From Vagococcus hydrophili (lineage in GTDB: Bacteria > Bacillota > Bacilli > Lactobacillales > Vagococcaceae): a stretch of 64,000 nt of DNA. Of the stretch, positions 22,301-28,722 are shown in pieces. The position numbers were made by a program, and so were the translations under genes. The stretch covers positions 1,860,001 to 1,924,000 of the forward strand of contig NZ_CP049887.1 of the NCBI RefSeq assembly GCF_011304195.1, written 5' to 3'. The number at the start of each line of letters is the position of its first letter. The stretch's first letter is position 1. Below the pieces are notes generated by a model. It made no database searches, had not been told where the DNA came from, and worked only from the letters and a program-made list of their open reading frames with translations.

Positions 22301-24214
22301 AAAACGTGGTCAGATAAAGACGATAAATTAAATGTTCGTCCAAATGCAATCAAAGTTGATTTGTATCAAAATGGCCAAAAAATGGCAGACAAAACAAAAG
22401 TTGTAAAAGCAGATAAATCAGGTCATTGGAAGTATGAATTTAAAGATTTACCAATGTACGATGATAAACTAGATCCTTATGAATACACAGTGAAAGAACA
22501 ACAAGTTCCTCACTACGATAGTCAAGTTAATGGAAATAATATCCATAATACTTACCGTAATGACGATGTGGTTAAAGTTGAAGGTGAGAAAAAATGGAAA
22601 GATGAGAGCAACAAAATTAAATCTCGTCCGGAATCGATTGTGGTTGAATTGTATCAAAATGATGGTAAAAAACCATTTAAAACACAAACCGTAACAGCAA
22701 ATGAAACGGGACATTGGTACTATTCATTTGATCAACTACCAAAATATGATGAAGAATTAAATCCATATACTTACACAGTGAAAGAACAACAAGTTCCTCA
22801 TTATGAATCTAGTGTGACAGGAACAACGATCACGAATACATATCAGAATACAGAGTTAATCAAAATTTCTGGTCAGAAACAATGGAATGATGAAAACAAC
22901 AAATTAAATCATCGTCCGGATTCAATCACTGTTGATTTATACCAAAATGATGGTAAAAAACCGTATCAAACAAAAGAAGTTAAGGCTGATAAAAATGGTA
23001 ACTGGACATACGAATTTACAGAGTTACCAAAATATGATGATAAGTTAAATGAATATCAATATACAGTAAAAGAAAGAGATGTTGAAGATTATACGACTGT
23101 TATTGAGGGAACAACGATTATCAATACATATAAAAATGTTGAGGTTATTGAGTTATCAGGTGAGAAACAGTGGGATGATTTAGATAATAAATTAAACGTA
23201 CGACCAGGTTCGATTGAGGTTGAATTATATCAAAATGATGGTGAAAAACCATTTAGAACTCAAAAAGTGACACCAGATAAAGATGGTAATTGGAACTACA
23301 CATTTAGTGCTTTACCAAAATACGATGAAAAACTAAATGAATACCAATATACTGTAAAAGAAAAAGAAGTCACTCATTATGATTCGAAAGTGGAAGGAAC
23401 AACGATTACTAACACGTATCGTAATGATGATGTCACTGAAGTTAATGGTAAGAAAATCTGGAAAGATGAAGATAATAAATTAAACGTACGACCAGATTCA
23501 ATTACAGTTGATTTGTATCAAAATGGTGGTAAAGAGCCATTTAAGACACAAAAAGTGACACCAGACAAAAATGGTAATTGGAATTACACCTTCAAAGATT
23601 TACCAAAATACGATGATGAGTTAAATGCCTTTGAGTATACGGTTAAAGAAAGACGTGTTTCTCATTACGAAAGCCAAGTGAATGGTTTTGATATAACTAA
23701 TACATATCAAAACACTGATATGACAAAATTAGTAGGTCAAAAATTCTGGGATGATGACAATAACAAAAAGAATACGAGACCAAATTCAATTATAGTTGAA
23801 TTGTATCAAAACAATGGTGCGTTACCATTTAGAACACAGGTTGTGACACCAGATAAGAATGGTAATTGGAAGTATGAATTTACAGAATTACCAAAATATG
23901 ATAATCAGTTAAATGCTTATCAATATACAGTAAAAGAAAGACCAGTGGCAGGTTATACGGCAACTGTGAAAGGAAACAATATTACGAATACCTTAAATCG
24001 TGATGTGACGCCGCCAAAACCAGTTGGACCTAAGAATCCTGGAACACCAACGGATCCTAATCGCCGCTTACCATTTACAGGACGTGAAACACCAAGTCAA
24101 AGAAGATTACCACAAACAGGAGAAGAAAAACAAAAACAGCTCCTTATCTCTTTAATTGGTTTAAGTTTACTATCTGTAAGTAGCGCTGCTCTTTACTTTA
24201 GAAAAAGATATTAG
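13322..24214 (+). CDS. Giant LPXTG-anchored adhesin with about 26 CnaB repeats
   Basis: Cell-wall surface protein of 3630 residues. The ATG at 13322 follows GGAGG; an earlier ATG at 13304 precedes that site. A signal peptide (KKSVFMLIVMLMGIV to about QAFA) and an acidic low-complexity stretch lead into several Ig-like adhesin modules with collagen-binding or isopeptide-domain character (for example GIFDKKNQTVDWTVTFNPEG and GTVDPIDQTLINWTVDVNP). A SpaA-like domain starts near residue 961 (SGAEFVLYRG). From about residue 1060 to 3559 some 26 CnaB-type units follow, each with a G-E-K-x-W start, an RP-S-I-x-V-x-L-Y-Q-N strand, Y-T-V-K-E and a final I-x-N-T-Y: the expected Lys, Glu and Asn of self-formed isopeptide bonds. 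The end holds LPFTG (3583-3587) and LPQTG (3596-3600), a hydrophobic helix and RKRY. The stalk would project a ligand-binding head from the wall. Ligand and sortase are not identified here. Confidence 0.93.
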   Translation: MKLKKSVFMLIVMLMGIVTQIVTTIGTIQAFAESVDEETVTQIKDSSTVNSQNLTFDTQTQEEHSSEEELVTDYDEKKNVEEEASGDESQENKNVRDMEKGKNILDYPQSDLENLPKDKNGNPTILTDVKMTLNDEVITEVNPLKIGDVFQIKYKFEIPDAFGKLMEAGDYFEFDLPSSDAVQLTERQTGPLLHSGTAEVYGEYIAETNGHVTLIFNELLAKNDSVFGELMFSMRIDEKKVTIPGEYPIEIPGTVTNGDQVVVIAAKEKKYIEKEYIKSEGSTIYWKVLINPSYLKIDDLKLRDSTRIGIQNVAESINIDKMVKADVNLNGDVTEKEEISIKNNVVTPDGDIDLGFDYIDQPYVLYISTPILFGVVGTIENTATLSGKTDFQKDGFMLNASATANFGKEMIKKEAGIFDKKNQTVDWTVTFNPEGIAIPEKDAHFMDYIDNGTLMEETMEVSPALPYEVIPSDDKKSFKFVFKTDVNEPVKIKYKTKITNENVSKVKNKVVIGSYEKTVSKDISGPGEGDGDGENPGGDDKSQINKSVSKSDKPGMADWTLDINKEKIALDSWSVHDKVNRGFINMDSFSLRYADGGDVPTEDYSITWYEEGKGLSRSFKLNYHKATSKHFIINYTTTLDGASSQTNGADYTYTFKGKPKFDNDSKTFVPEIIPEIGLAKSGKFDPEKNEIIWTVVVNDGKNKEKIGPDNLLIDPINDDQEYVKDSAEVFYQYGTRWEPLQTGKVNFDQSKNQLEVSNLIETNYAHKVVFRTKLKKPSDILNKTIENTAYYTDKNTPKKPAKGTLEIANKNDLFLKKSGTVDPIDQTLINWTVDVNPYEQQLKDLEIFDDNWKNQIVVRDSINLRYAHTNVPMVEGIDYVLNYTERGFHIKMNQDVTTKLLLTYQGRILFPNGTRPGSEQEVSNSVRMTAKYVYTTEKPIEVKIPVKVPDSSGTIQGKTRNLNVKKVSEDNPNEVLSGAEFVLYRGKEKDPGKVVNRVTTNNSGDALFDKLTKGDYLLVETKAPSGYGISNEMKNGRVVSISDDQTTTIEEIVKDPIAGSEKLIDFPVKKKWEKVPSNVTTPEVTVRLYADGDEKDSMKLNRGNNYEGTFKDLPEKENGKMIEYTVKEDSVDGYDSSVNGNVITNVYDFSETTSLSGKKMWKNDENIDVRPNEITVVLFKNEVEFENQKVKSSNDWKYIFNDLPVYDKETGKENIYRVEERDIPDGYISEVDNQNNITNTYSKEPVKLIAISGEKKWNDNDNALDTRPDKIKVELFRNNGYSPYRTQIVSSDSSGHWKYTFEDLPERDEDGDLYNYHVKEEKVDGYTTEGFSDYGLVNTYDNNKTIEIKGNKLWFGDDDNYDNRPDEVTVHLLQNGHRIKETKATESSNWQYKFTDLAEFDDKLIPYKYTVEEEPVEGYTTEIDGTTIKNTYESSGKVSLHGEKKWEDNDNSNNTRPGYIFVNLYQNGVEIDYQKVKPDQEDGKWNYSFEDLEEKDENGKPYVYTVRENIVPLGYTSKVEGNDIYNTLNDNEFITIEGEKFWKDFDGTIGRRPSSVTVQLERKIKNSNNWRWLDRTYTKAPDWKYKFENQLKYDEYGDEYEYRVVEMGSDSGYTPVYSEYDITNIPNNPKTKIEGWKRWEDNDNEAGLRPETIEIYLYQDGKKIETKTLSGNSSLPNDWKYTFDNLDVYNMETGEKYVYTLEEKVVPNYETTYPYSNRILNTFTPNEKTRLDGEKIWNDNNDAFKKRPSEITVELYQGTTLFDSVVVNEASDWKYTFDELPKLDNNGKEYQYSVKEKGSVPGYDTEVVNSDIVNTYQNTEITSLSGEKIWEDFDNKFNSRPSSIEVVLLQNNKVYERKTVKPDENGHWKYTFENLKIYDDDAKRYEYKVQENKVPDDYTSVVDGTNITNTYNNEDLIDLKGEKIWDDYGNKFNTRPKSITVQLLNGSEVIESKQVTPDQNGNWYYEFTELIIFDENGQKIDYTVKEVILDNTHGYVSEVVGDNIINHYVNNETINFKGEKKWDDYGNKFDTRPEEVTIQLFRNNKKIEETKTDSKKNWKYEFSNDYLVYDVDGDAYDYRIIEKDVLGYQTEVKPVESSDTGIKEHTVTNKYVNTEKTNIPVSKKWDDYNDKFDTRPEKLKVTLYENEKKELESVYLSETNDWKHDFVNLPVYDEKGKKIVYSVKEDIPDEYEQVQSGPNFINKYENKETTILQGEKIWKDGNNALSTRPGSITVVLYQNGQPMIDEQLKPVTQEVTLRNNWGYKFENLPKYDGKGNPYTYTVDEIEVDQYETSVVGNNIVNTYRNYEVIDFEGKKEWDDLDNKVKSRPESITIELYQNNAKQPYDVKEVKPDKNGNWNYKFTNLPKYDEEIREYKYTVKEKNVPHYDTEVVGNNIKNTYRNEELTEFKGQKVWFDKDNKLGKRPDSITVELYQNDGKQPFKTDTVVPDSNGDWNYSFTDLPKYDDTLTPYEYSVKEIPVNNYDSEVSSVDGTTITNTIINKDKTSVLVQKKWEDQNDKLNTRPNSIRVNLYRNNGRIPFRTQVILPNENGSWFYEFENLPKYDDELNEYQYTAKEMRVPNYSNSVVKDPITQNAVITNTYNNKEVIQVNGEKTWSDYDNKLNSRPESIQVDLFRSDSEEVYQTQKVEADENGHWYYSFNDLPKYDENLDPYKYKVKEQPVSHYDSKVDGYNINNTYRNDDKTEVKGEKRWVDVDDKLNKRPDSIVVELYQNHKKIKETTVTENQDGNWNYEFTNLDKYDADLNEYYYTVKEVPIKDYDTEIIGTTITNTYQNKDITEISGKKVWDDKSNKIDVRPDSIVVELYQNGGDKPYQTKEVKSNGTDEWSYEFTELPKYDGMLEPFVYTVKEVSVPHYETTIQGITITNKLTNDIKTNLEGKKVWIDEDNKLNKRPKSIEVDLYQNGGEQPYKTQTVTGDTTGHWSYEFKDLPMYDDNLDSYEYTVKEHDVTQYDGKVEGTTITNTYQNTDKTKLSGEKTWSDKDDKLNVRPNAIKVDLYQNGQKMADKTKVVKADKSGHWKYEFKDLPMYDDKLDPYEYTVKEQQVPHYDSQVNGNNIHNTYRNDDVVKVEGEKKWKDESNKIKSRPESIVVELYQNDGKKPFKTQTVTANETGHWYYSFDQLPKYDEELNPYTYTVKEQQVPHYESSVTGTTITNTYQNTELIKISGQKQWNDENNKLNHRPDSITVDLYQNDGKKPYQTKEVKADKNGNWTYEFTELPKYDDKLNEYQYTVKERDVEDYTTVIEGTTIINTYKNVEVIELSGEKQWDDLDNKLNVRPGSIEVELYQNDGEKPFRTQKVTPDKDGNWNYTFSALPKYDEKLNEYQYTVKEKEVTHYDSKVEGTTITNTYRNDDVTEVNGKKIWKDEDNKLNVRPDSITVDLYQNGGKEPFKTQKVTPDKNGNWNYTFKDLPKYDDELNAFEYTVKERRVSHYESQVNGFDITNTYQNTDMTKLVGQKFWDDDNNKKNTRPNSIIVELYQNNGALPFRTQVVTPDKNGNWKYEFTELPKYDNQLNAYQYTVKERPVAGYTATVKGNNITNTLNRDVTPPKPVGPKNPGTPTDPNRRLPFTGRETPSQRRLPQTGEEKQKQLLISLIGLSLLSVSSAALYFRKRY
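16502..24000 (+). repeat. CnaB repeat array of adhesin 1 (about 26 units)
   Basis: Tandem coding repeats of roughly 85-100 codons. The first dozen units are diverged from each other (different linkers, some lacking NTY, e.g. ending NHY or NIP). Units from about 20220 onward are far more uniform, repeating phrases such as LPKYD, YTVKE and ITNTYQN. This gradient suggests repeated duplication or homogenisation toward the 3' end. Confidence 0.88.
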
Positions 24215-24242
24215 AATGAAGGTATAACTTAAAAATTCGAGG

Positions 24243-24286
24243 AACTCGCAGAAATTTATTTAAGATTTCTGCGGGTTTCTATTTTT
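24243..24286 (+). terminator. Rho-independent terminator after adhesin 1
   Basis: AACTCGCAGAAAT pairs with ATTTCTGCGGGTT across a 9-base loop, followed by TCTATTTTT. Confidence 0.85.
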
Positions 24287-24322
24287 GGTATAATGATTAG
24301 AAAAAGTTGAGGAGGAGAAATG

Positions 24323-24778
24323 ATGTCAGATATTAGGGTAATGATTGAGGACACAAAGTTTGATGTGAGAGTTAGTGGCATTTTAGAAATTAATAACCAG
24401 ATCTTAGTCACTAATGAATGTGATGGTGTTAAAACACTACCAGGTGGGGCGATAAAGACCAAAGAGACGACAGAAGCTGCCATGATTCGTGAATTTTATG
24501 AGGAAACCCATTTAAAAATCAAAGTTGGTAGACTGGTTGCTTGTGTGGAGAATTTGTTTTACTACGATGAACTTCCTTATCAGCAAATAAATTTTGTTTA
24601 TGAAGTGTCCCTTTTAGATAGTGAAGAAAGTGACATCGAGTGGCATGATACGGTGACCACTGAATGGATTGATAAAAGTAACATTAACAACCAGTTGCAG
24701 CCTAGCGTTTTGAATAAATTAATAGTCGAAGAAAGAGAAAATTTTCAGCACATTGTTCATGAGGAGAGGATGGAGTAA
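24323..24778 (+). CDS. Nudix hydrolase
   Basis: Cytosolic hydrolase of 151 residues acting on a nucleoside diphosphate linked to another group. The complete Nudix box is visible: GAIKTKE, seven residues, then REFYEETHL, fitting GX5EX7REUXEEXGU except that the final Gly is replaced. ATG 24323 is 7 bases after AGGAGG; ATG 24320 is an alternative. Substrate unknown. A tiny ORF follows 2 bases downstream and is probably co-transcribed. Confidence 0.87.
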   Translation: MSDIRVMIEDTKFDVRVSGILEINNQILVTNECDGVKTLPGGAIKTKETTEAAMIREFYEETHLKIKVGRLVACVENLFYYDELPYQQINFVYEVSLLDSEESDIEWHDTVTTEWIDKSNINNQLQPSVLNKLIVEERENFQHIVHEERME

Positions 24779-24780
24779 TC

Positions 24781-24930
24781 ATGACAAAGGAAGAATATGA
24801 GCTTTTTTTAGAACAAGCCTTAAAGAATCTAAAAGTTCCTAGCGCTCAACGATTTAATATTAAAGGTGAAGTTAGCCGATTAGTAAAACTTTATACGGTT
24901 GAAGAGATGAAGGAAAAACAAAATAAATAG
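24781..24930 (+). CDS. Small conserved-looking protein of 49 residues
   Basis: Short ORF starting with ATG 2 bases after the Nudix stop, with GAGGAGAGG in the end of the upstream gene as a plausible ribosome site. The product begins MTKEEYELFLEQAL and is mainly charged and helical, ending EEMKEKQNK. No family is recognised. Placement between the Nudix gene and a strong terminator, and the good ribosome site, argue that it is a real co-transcribed gene. Confidence 0.6.
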   Translation: MTKEEYELFLEQALKNLKVPSAQRFNIKGEVSRLVKLYTVEEMKEKQNK

Positions 24931-24982
24931 AGAAAAGAGACTGGCATCAATTTTAATTTTGATGTTAGTCTCTTTTCTGTTT
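24931..24982 (+). terminator. Strong Rho-independent terminator
   Basis: AGAAAAGAGACTGGCATCAA pairs with TTGATGTTAGTCTCTTTTCT (with G-U pairs) across a short AT loop, followed by T-rich sequence. Confidence 0.88.
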
Positions 24983-24990
24983 AATTTAGA

Positions 24991-25268
24991 TGCTTGGAGC
25001 TAAGCGCCTTTTTTATCACGCTATTTAGTCTGGATTCAAAAGGCAGCTCCTGCGGCAACTTCACAAATAAAAATTAATCGAAAAAAGCATCGATTATTTT
25101 TTATTTCCTCCAGCTGCTTGGAGCTAAGCGCCTTTTTCATCACGCTATGTAGTCTGGATTCAAAAGGCAGCTCCTGCGGCAATTTCACAAATAAAAATTA
25201 ATCGGAAAAAGCACCGATTATTTTTTATTTCTTCCAATTGCTTGGAGCTAAGCGCCTTTTTCATCACG
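24991..25268. repeat. Tandem 124-bp intergenic repeat (two full copies and a partial third)
   Basis: Units start with TGCTTGGAGCTAAGCGCC at 24991, 25115 and 25239, a period of exactly 124 bases; the third copy runs into the end of the regulator gene. Each full unit has two potential hairpins: GGAGCT with GCCTTTT pairing with AAAAGGC and AGCTCC, and a second small stem. The second stem is TAATCGA/TCGATTA in copy 1 and TAATCGG/CCGATTA in copy 2, a compensatory change. Related copies lie at 33367, 36460 and 46485. No ORF is seen. Read from the minus strand, the unit starts just after the stop of the YheO-like gene. Confidence 0.9.
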
Positions 25269-25931
25269 CTATTTAATCTTAGACAAGTAGCGATATACGC
25301 TTGGTTCTGACATTTCTATTCGGTGGGCGACTTCTGCTACGCCACCTTTGAGTAGGAAAACGCCTTTTTCGTTTAAATCGGTAATGATAGCGACTTTATT
25401 GTCTATCGATAATTCTGTTGAGAAATCGTAGTGAACAAGGACGCTGTCGATTAAAGAGGTTAATAGTTCTTCAATACTTTGTCCTAGATTCTCATGATCT
25501 TCCACAAGTTTAGGGGAATGACTGCCTACTTGCTCATCGTTGATATTAGGTAATCCAATGAGCTTATCTAAGGTATCTTGAATAGCCATTAAATCAGCAA
25601 CAAGAACATTAATACAAAGCATACCTAATAAATTATTATTATCATCCTTAATAAAATAACTAGAAGAGCGGCAAGCTTTTCCTTCTGTTGTAAAAGATTT
25701 ATAGATACCTGAGTTATCTTGCGTTAAATATTTTTTCTCTTGAATTTGTTTTAATGCCATATTTGTTAATGGTCCACCGATTTTTCTATTACTTAAATTT
25801 CCTGCAAGAGCAATAATAGAACTGTCAGGAGAACTAACATCATGCAGTAGTACCTCACTATCCGGACCCAAAATACTGTGTAAGAAGGGTACTAAATTTT
25901 TATAATAAGAAAGTATTATTTTATTATCCAT
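25269..25931 (-). CDS. YheO-like PAS/HTH transcriptional regulator
   Basis: DNA-binding regulator of 220 residues. The amino-terminal YheO-type PAS-like domain (LHSILGPDSEVLLHDVSS, later GMLCINVLV) probably senses a small molecule. The carboxy-terminal helix-turn-helix reads GVAEVAHRIEMSEPSVYRYL. ATG 25931 is used because GAGTGAGGTG precedes it. DauR, which controls D-arginine catabolism, belongs to this family, but that ligand should not be transferred here. The gene is divergent from the MFS/TIM-barrel/RidA operon and likely controls it through the palindrome at 26011-26027. Confidence 0.85.
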   Translation of the reverse strand: MDNKIILSYYKNLVPFLHSILGPDSEVLLHDVSSPDSSIIALAGNLSNRKIGGPLTNMALKQIQEKKYLTQDNSGIYKSFTTEGKACRSSSYFIKDDNNNLLGMLCINVLVADLMAIQDTLDKLIGLPNINDEQVGSHSPKLVEDHENLGQSIEELLTSLIDSVLVHYDFSTELSIDNKVAIITDLNEKGVFLLKGGVAEVAHRIEMSEPSVYRYLSKIK

Positions 25932-25981
25932 CTCAATCACCTCACTCTTTATTATAGCAAAAATATTTTTTTTAAATAGTG

Positions 25982-26010
25982 TTGACTTTAAATTTGTTAC
26001 CGTTTACAAT
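25982..26010 (+). promoter_or_regulatory. Predicted promoter of the MFS/TIM-barrel/RidA operon
   Basis: TTGACT (25982-25987) and TACAAT (26005-26010) are separated by exactly 17 bases, about 60 bases before the transporter ATG. Confidence 0.75.
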
Positions 26011-26027
26011 GATAATAAATTATTATC
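26011..26027. promoter_or_regulatory. Palindromic operator next to the -10 element
   Basis: GATAATAAATTATTATC is a perfect 8-1-8 palindrome directly after the -10 box. A second, imperfect version (AATAATAATTTATTACT) follows at about 26036-26052. This is a good place for the divergent YheO-like regulator to block transcription. Confidence 0.65.
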
Positions 26028-26072
26028 AGATATCAATAATAATTTATTACTGAGGACTTAGGGGGCTTTATA

Positions 26073-27326
26073 ATGAAAAAAGATTTTAAGAAGTGGGGTA
26101 CATTTGGGGTTCTAGTTTTGGCTGGAGGAACAATTTATAAGTTATCTTCTTTAAAAGATGCTTTTTATGTGCCAATGCAAGAATACTTAGGATTAACACA
26201 TACACAAATCGGGATGGCTATGTCAGTTTATGCAATTGTTCAGACTTTAGGATATTTTATTTCAATGTACGTAGCAGACCGTTTTTCAAGAAGAATTTTG
26301 ATGCCACTAGGACTTATTGGAACAGGAGCAGTTGGTCTTTACTTAGCGACATTCCCTAACTATGTTGGAATTTTAGCTTCTTGGGCTGCGATGGCGTTTT
26401 TTGCAGATTTACTCTTTTGGCCCGTTTTAGTTAAATCAGTTCGGTCTCTGGGAGATTCCAGTGAACAAGGCCGTTTGTTTGGGTTTTTAGAAGCTGGACG
26501 TGGAGTAATTGATACAATTGTTGCTTTTACAGCACTTGGTTTGTTTGTTCAACTTGGTAGTAATGCAGCAAGTTTTAGAATTGCAATATTATTCTTTGCG
26601 ATTGTCACAATTATTACAGGTGTTATTGTTTTCTTCACAATTGGTGACGATAAAGCAGAAGAAGCAGAAGAATCAAGTCACGAAAAAAATAAAAAAGCCA
26701 TGGCAGGTGCGAAACAAGCGCTTAAATTACCTGAGTTGTGGATTGCTTCATTTATGATTTTCTGTGTTTACGGAACGTATGCCGGTTTAACTTATTTTAT
26801 TCCATTCTTAAAAGATATTTACGGAATGCCAGTTGCTTTAGTTGGGGCATACGGAATTATTAATCAATACGGACTTAAAATGGTAGGAGGTCCCGTTGGT
26901 GGGATTCTTGCTGATAAAGCCTTTAAATCATCAACTAAGTACCTAAGATTCACTTTCTTATTATCAGCAATTATGATTGCTATCTTTGCCTTTTTACCAC
27001 ATACATCAATGAATATCTACTTAGGAATGGCTTGTACATTATTAATCGGAAGTGTTGTCTTCACACAAAGAGCGATTTTCTTTGCACCGATTGATGAAAT
27101 TAACATTCCAAAAGAAATCAGTGGTGCTGCTATTTCACTAGCGTGTTTAATCGGATATGCGCCTTCTATTTTCTCATTTGCTTTATACGGGGCAGTGATT
27201 GATGCATTTGGTGGAATGGCAGGTTACCGAGTTGTCTTCTTAATTATGAGTGGGTTTGCGATTGTTGGATTCATTATTAGTAACTATTTAACACACCGAT
27301 TAAAAAAACAAAAAGGAGCGAATTAG
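26073..27326 (+). CDS. MFS transporter
   Basis: Twelve-segment major facilitator of 417 residues. The amino-terminal half has a motif A-like ADRFSRR between helices 2 and 3; a central hydrophilic loop (EEAEESSHEKNKKA) divides the halves. First gene of an operon with a TIM-barrel isomerase-like enzyme 1 base after its stop and a RidA gene. Context suggests import of the substrate degraded by that enzyme. The ribosome site AGGGGG precedes the ATG. The transported compound is unknown. Confidence 0.85.
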   Translation: MKKDFKKWGTFGVLVLAGGTIYKLSSLKDAFYVPMQEYLGLTHTQIGMAMSVYAIVQTLGYFISMYVADRFSRRILMPLGLIGTGAVGLYLATFPNYVGILASWAAMAFFADLLFWPVLVKSVRSLGDSSEQGRLFGFLEAGRGVIDTIVAFTALGLFVQLGSNAASFRIAILFFAIVTIITGVIVFFTIGDDKAEEAEESSHEKNKKAMAGAKQALKLPELWIASFMIFCVYGTYAGLTYFIPFLKDIYGMPVALVGAYGIINQYGLKMVGGPVGGILADKAFKSSTKYLRFTFLLSAIMIAIFAFLPHTSMNIYLGMACTLLIGSVVFTQRAIFFAPIDEINIPKEISGAAISLACLIGYAPSIFSFALYGAVIDAFGGMAGYRVVFLIMSGFAIVGFIISNYLTHRLKKQKGAN

Positions 27327-27327
27327 A

Positions 27328-28332
27328 ATGAAATTAGGATTAGAAACAGAAACATTTCATATGTATTTCCAAAATGGACGAATGAATGCTTTTGACTTTG
27401 TGGATCAAGTGGTAGCTTACGGTTTAGATGGTGCTCAGTTTAACATAGTAGAATATTCAGAAGAAGAAGTATCCCAAGAGATACTGGATAAATATGATAT
27501 TGACCCAGTTTGGGGAAGTTTATGTTCTAATGATAAAGATCATTTAAAAGCTCTTAGAAAAAAATTAGATGAGCACAACCTTTACTGTGAACTAGATATG
27601 AAAGGTGTGGAGACAGAAAGATTAAAAGATGTGATCGAAGTCGCTGAAATATTAGGTGCTAAGATTATTAGAACTTATATTAATAAAGGTAACTACGATC
27701 CAGAAAAAGTGAAAGCTGGGATTGAAAAAGTTCGTCTTATTGAACCTTTGTTAATTGAGAAAGGCATCCATTTGGCGATTGAAAATCATGAAGAAGAAGT
27801 TGCTACAGAAGTCGTTAAATTACTTCAAGAAATCAACTCACCAAATGTTGGTTGTTTATGTGACATTGGTAATGGTATGATGGCATGGGAAGATCCTAAA
27901 ACAACTGTAGACACTCTAGCTCCTTATGCTAAAAGTACTCATTTTAAAGATCATATTGTGATTAAAGATGGTGAAAACTTACGTGTTAGTGGTTGTCCAG
28001 TAGGTTCTGGAAATATTGATACAGATTACTGTTACAAAACCTTATTAACACAATCAAGTGTTGAGCGAATTAATATTGAAATGTGTCATCCTTATGTTTC
28101 AACATTTAAAAGACCACTTGGAACGGGTGGTGTTGAGTATCTTGGAGAAGGCGCCTTTAAAATAGAAGAACCTTATATTGATCCAACCTTGATTGCCCCA
28201 TTAAATACCTATAAACCTAGCCCGGAAAATTTAGAATATATGTTAGAAGTTCAAAAAAGAGATGCAGACGCTAGTGTGACTTACGTGAAGTCACTTAGAG
28301 AAAAATACAAACATTTAGAAAGAGGAATTTAA
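27328..28332 (+). CDS. Sugar phosphate isomerase/epimerase-like TIM-barrel protein
   Basis: Cytosolic protein of 334 residues in the xylose-isomerase-like AP-endonuclease-2 superfamily. Typical metal-site segments are visible: AIENHEEEVATEV, GCLCDIGNG, STHFKDHIV and NIEMCHPYV, which supply the Glu, Asp and His ligands of a divalent-metal centre. Members isomerise or epimerise sugars or related polyols, or act as dehydratases. It sits between the MFS gene and ridA, with a 1-base gap upstream and a 2-base gap downstream. The exact reaction is not assigned. The RidA neighbour hints at a nitrogen-containing or PLP-derived substrate. Confidence 0.8.
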   Translation: MKLGLETETFHMYFQNGRMNAFDFVDQVVAYGLDGAQFNIVEYSEEEVSQEILDKYDIDPVWGSLCSNDKDHLKALRKKLDEHNLYCELDMKGVETERLKDVIEVAEILGAKIIRTYINKGNYDPEKVKAGIEKVRLIEPLLIEKGIHLAIENHEEEVATEVVKLLQEINSPNVGCLCDIGNGMMAWEDPKTTVDTLAPYAKSTHFKDHIVIKDGENLRVSGCPVGSGNIDTDYCYKTLLTQSSVERINIEMCHPYVSTFKRPLGTGGVEYLGEGAFKIEEPYIDPTLIAPLNTYKPSPENLEYMLEVQKRDADASVTYVKSLREKYKHLERGI

Positions 28333-28334
28333 TC

Positions 28335-28718
28335 ATGAAAAAACAAATTTCAACAAACAACGCACCACAAGCAATCGGACCTTACTCACAAGGAATTGCG
28401 ACAGAAGGATTAGTTTTTATTTCAGGTCAATTGCCAATCAATGCTGCCACAGGAGTAATGCCAGAAGATGTAGCAGAACAGGCAAAAGAAAGCTTAAACA
28501 ATCTTCAAGCGATTTTAAAAGAATCTGGTTTAACAATGAATGATATTGTTAAAACAACGATTTTCTTAGCTGATATGAATGATTTTGTAGTAGCTAATGA
28601 AGTTTACGGAAGTTTCTTCTCAGAACCGTTCCCAAGCAGAAGTACAGTGGAAATCTCACGCTTACCGAAAGACGCAAAAATTGAAATTGAAGCAATCGCA
28701 GTTAAAAAGGGTGAATAA
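28335..28718 (+). CDS. ridA: RidA-family reactive intermediate/imine deaminase
   Basis: Small cytosolic hydrolase of 127 residues that clears enamine and imine intermediates. The family pattern is complete: NAPQAIGPYSQGI at the start, FISGQLPIN, and the active-site Arg in FPSRSTVEISRLPKDAKIE. It forms trimers in studied relatives. It ends the MFS/TIM-barrel operon. The copy at 12537 is a close paralog carrying a premature stop, so this one is the functional version in the window. Confidence 0.92.
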   Translation: MKKQISTNNAPQAIGPYSQGIATEGLVFISGQLPINAATGVMPEDVAEQAKESLNNLQAILKESGLTMNDIVKTTIFLADMNDFVVANEVYGSFFSEPFPSRSTVEISRLPKDAKIEIEAIAVKKGE

Positions 28719-28722
28719 AAAA

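Noticed and set aside
16453-22714. Antisense ORFs inside adhesin 1
   Set aside because: Short, without ribosome sites, and located over strongly conserved sense repeats.
24991-25268. CRISPR array
   Set aside because: The 124-base units are tandem whole-unit repeats with no short repeat/unique spacer pattern, and no cas genes are near.
26509-26757. Second ORF within the MFS transporter gene
   Set aside because: Out-of-frame shadow of a clear 12-helix transporter; no ribosome site.
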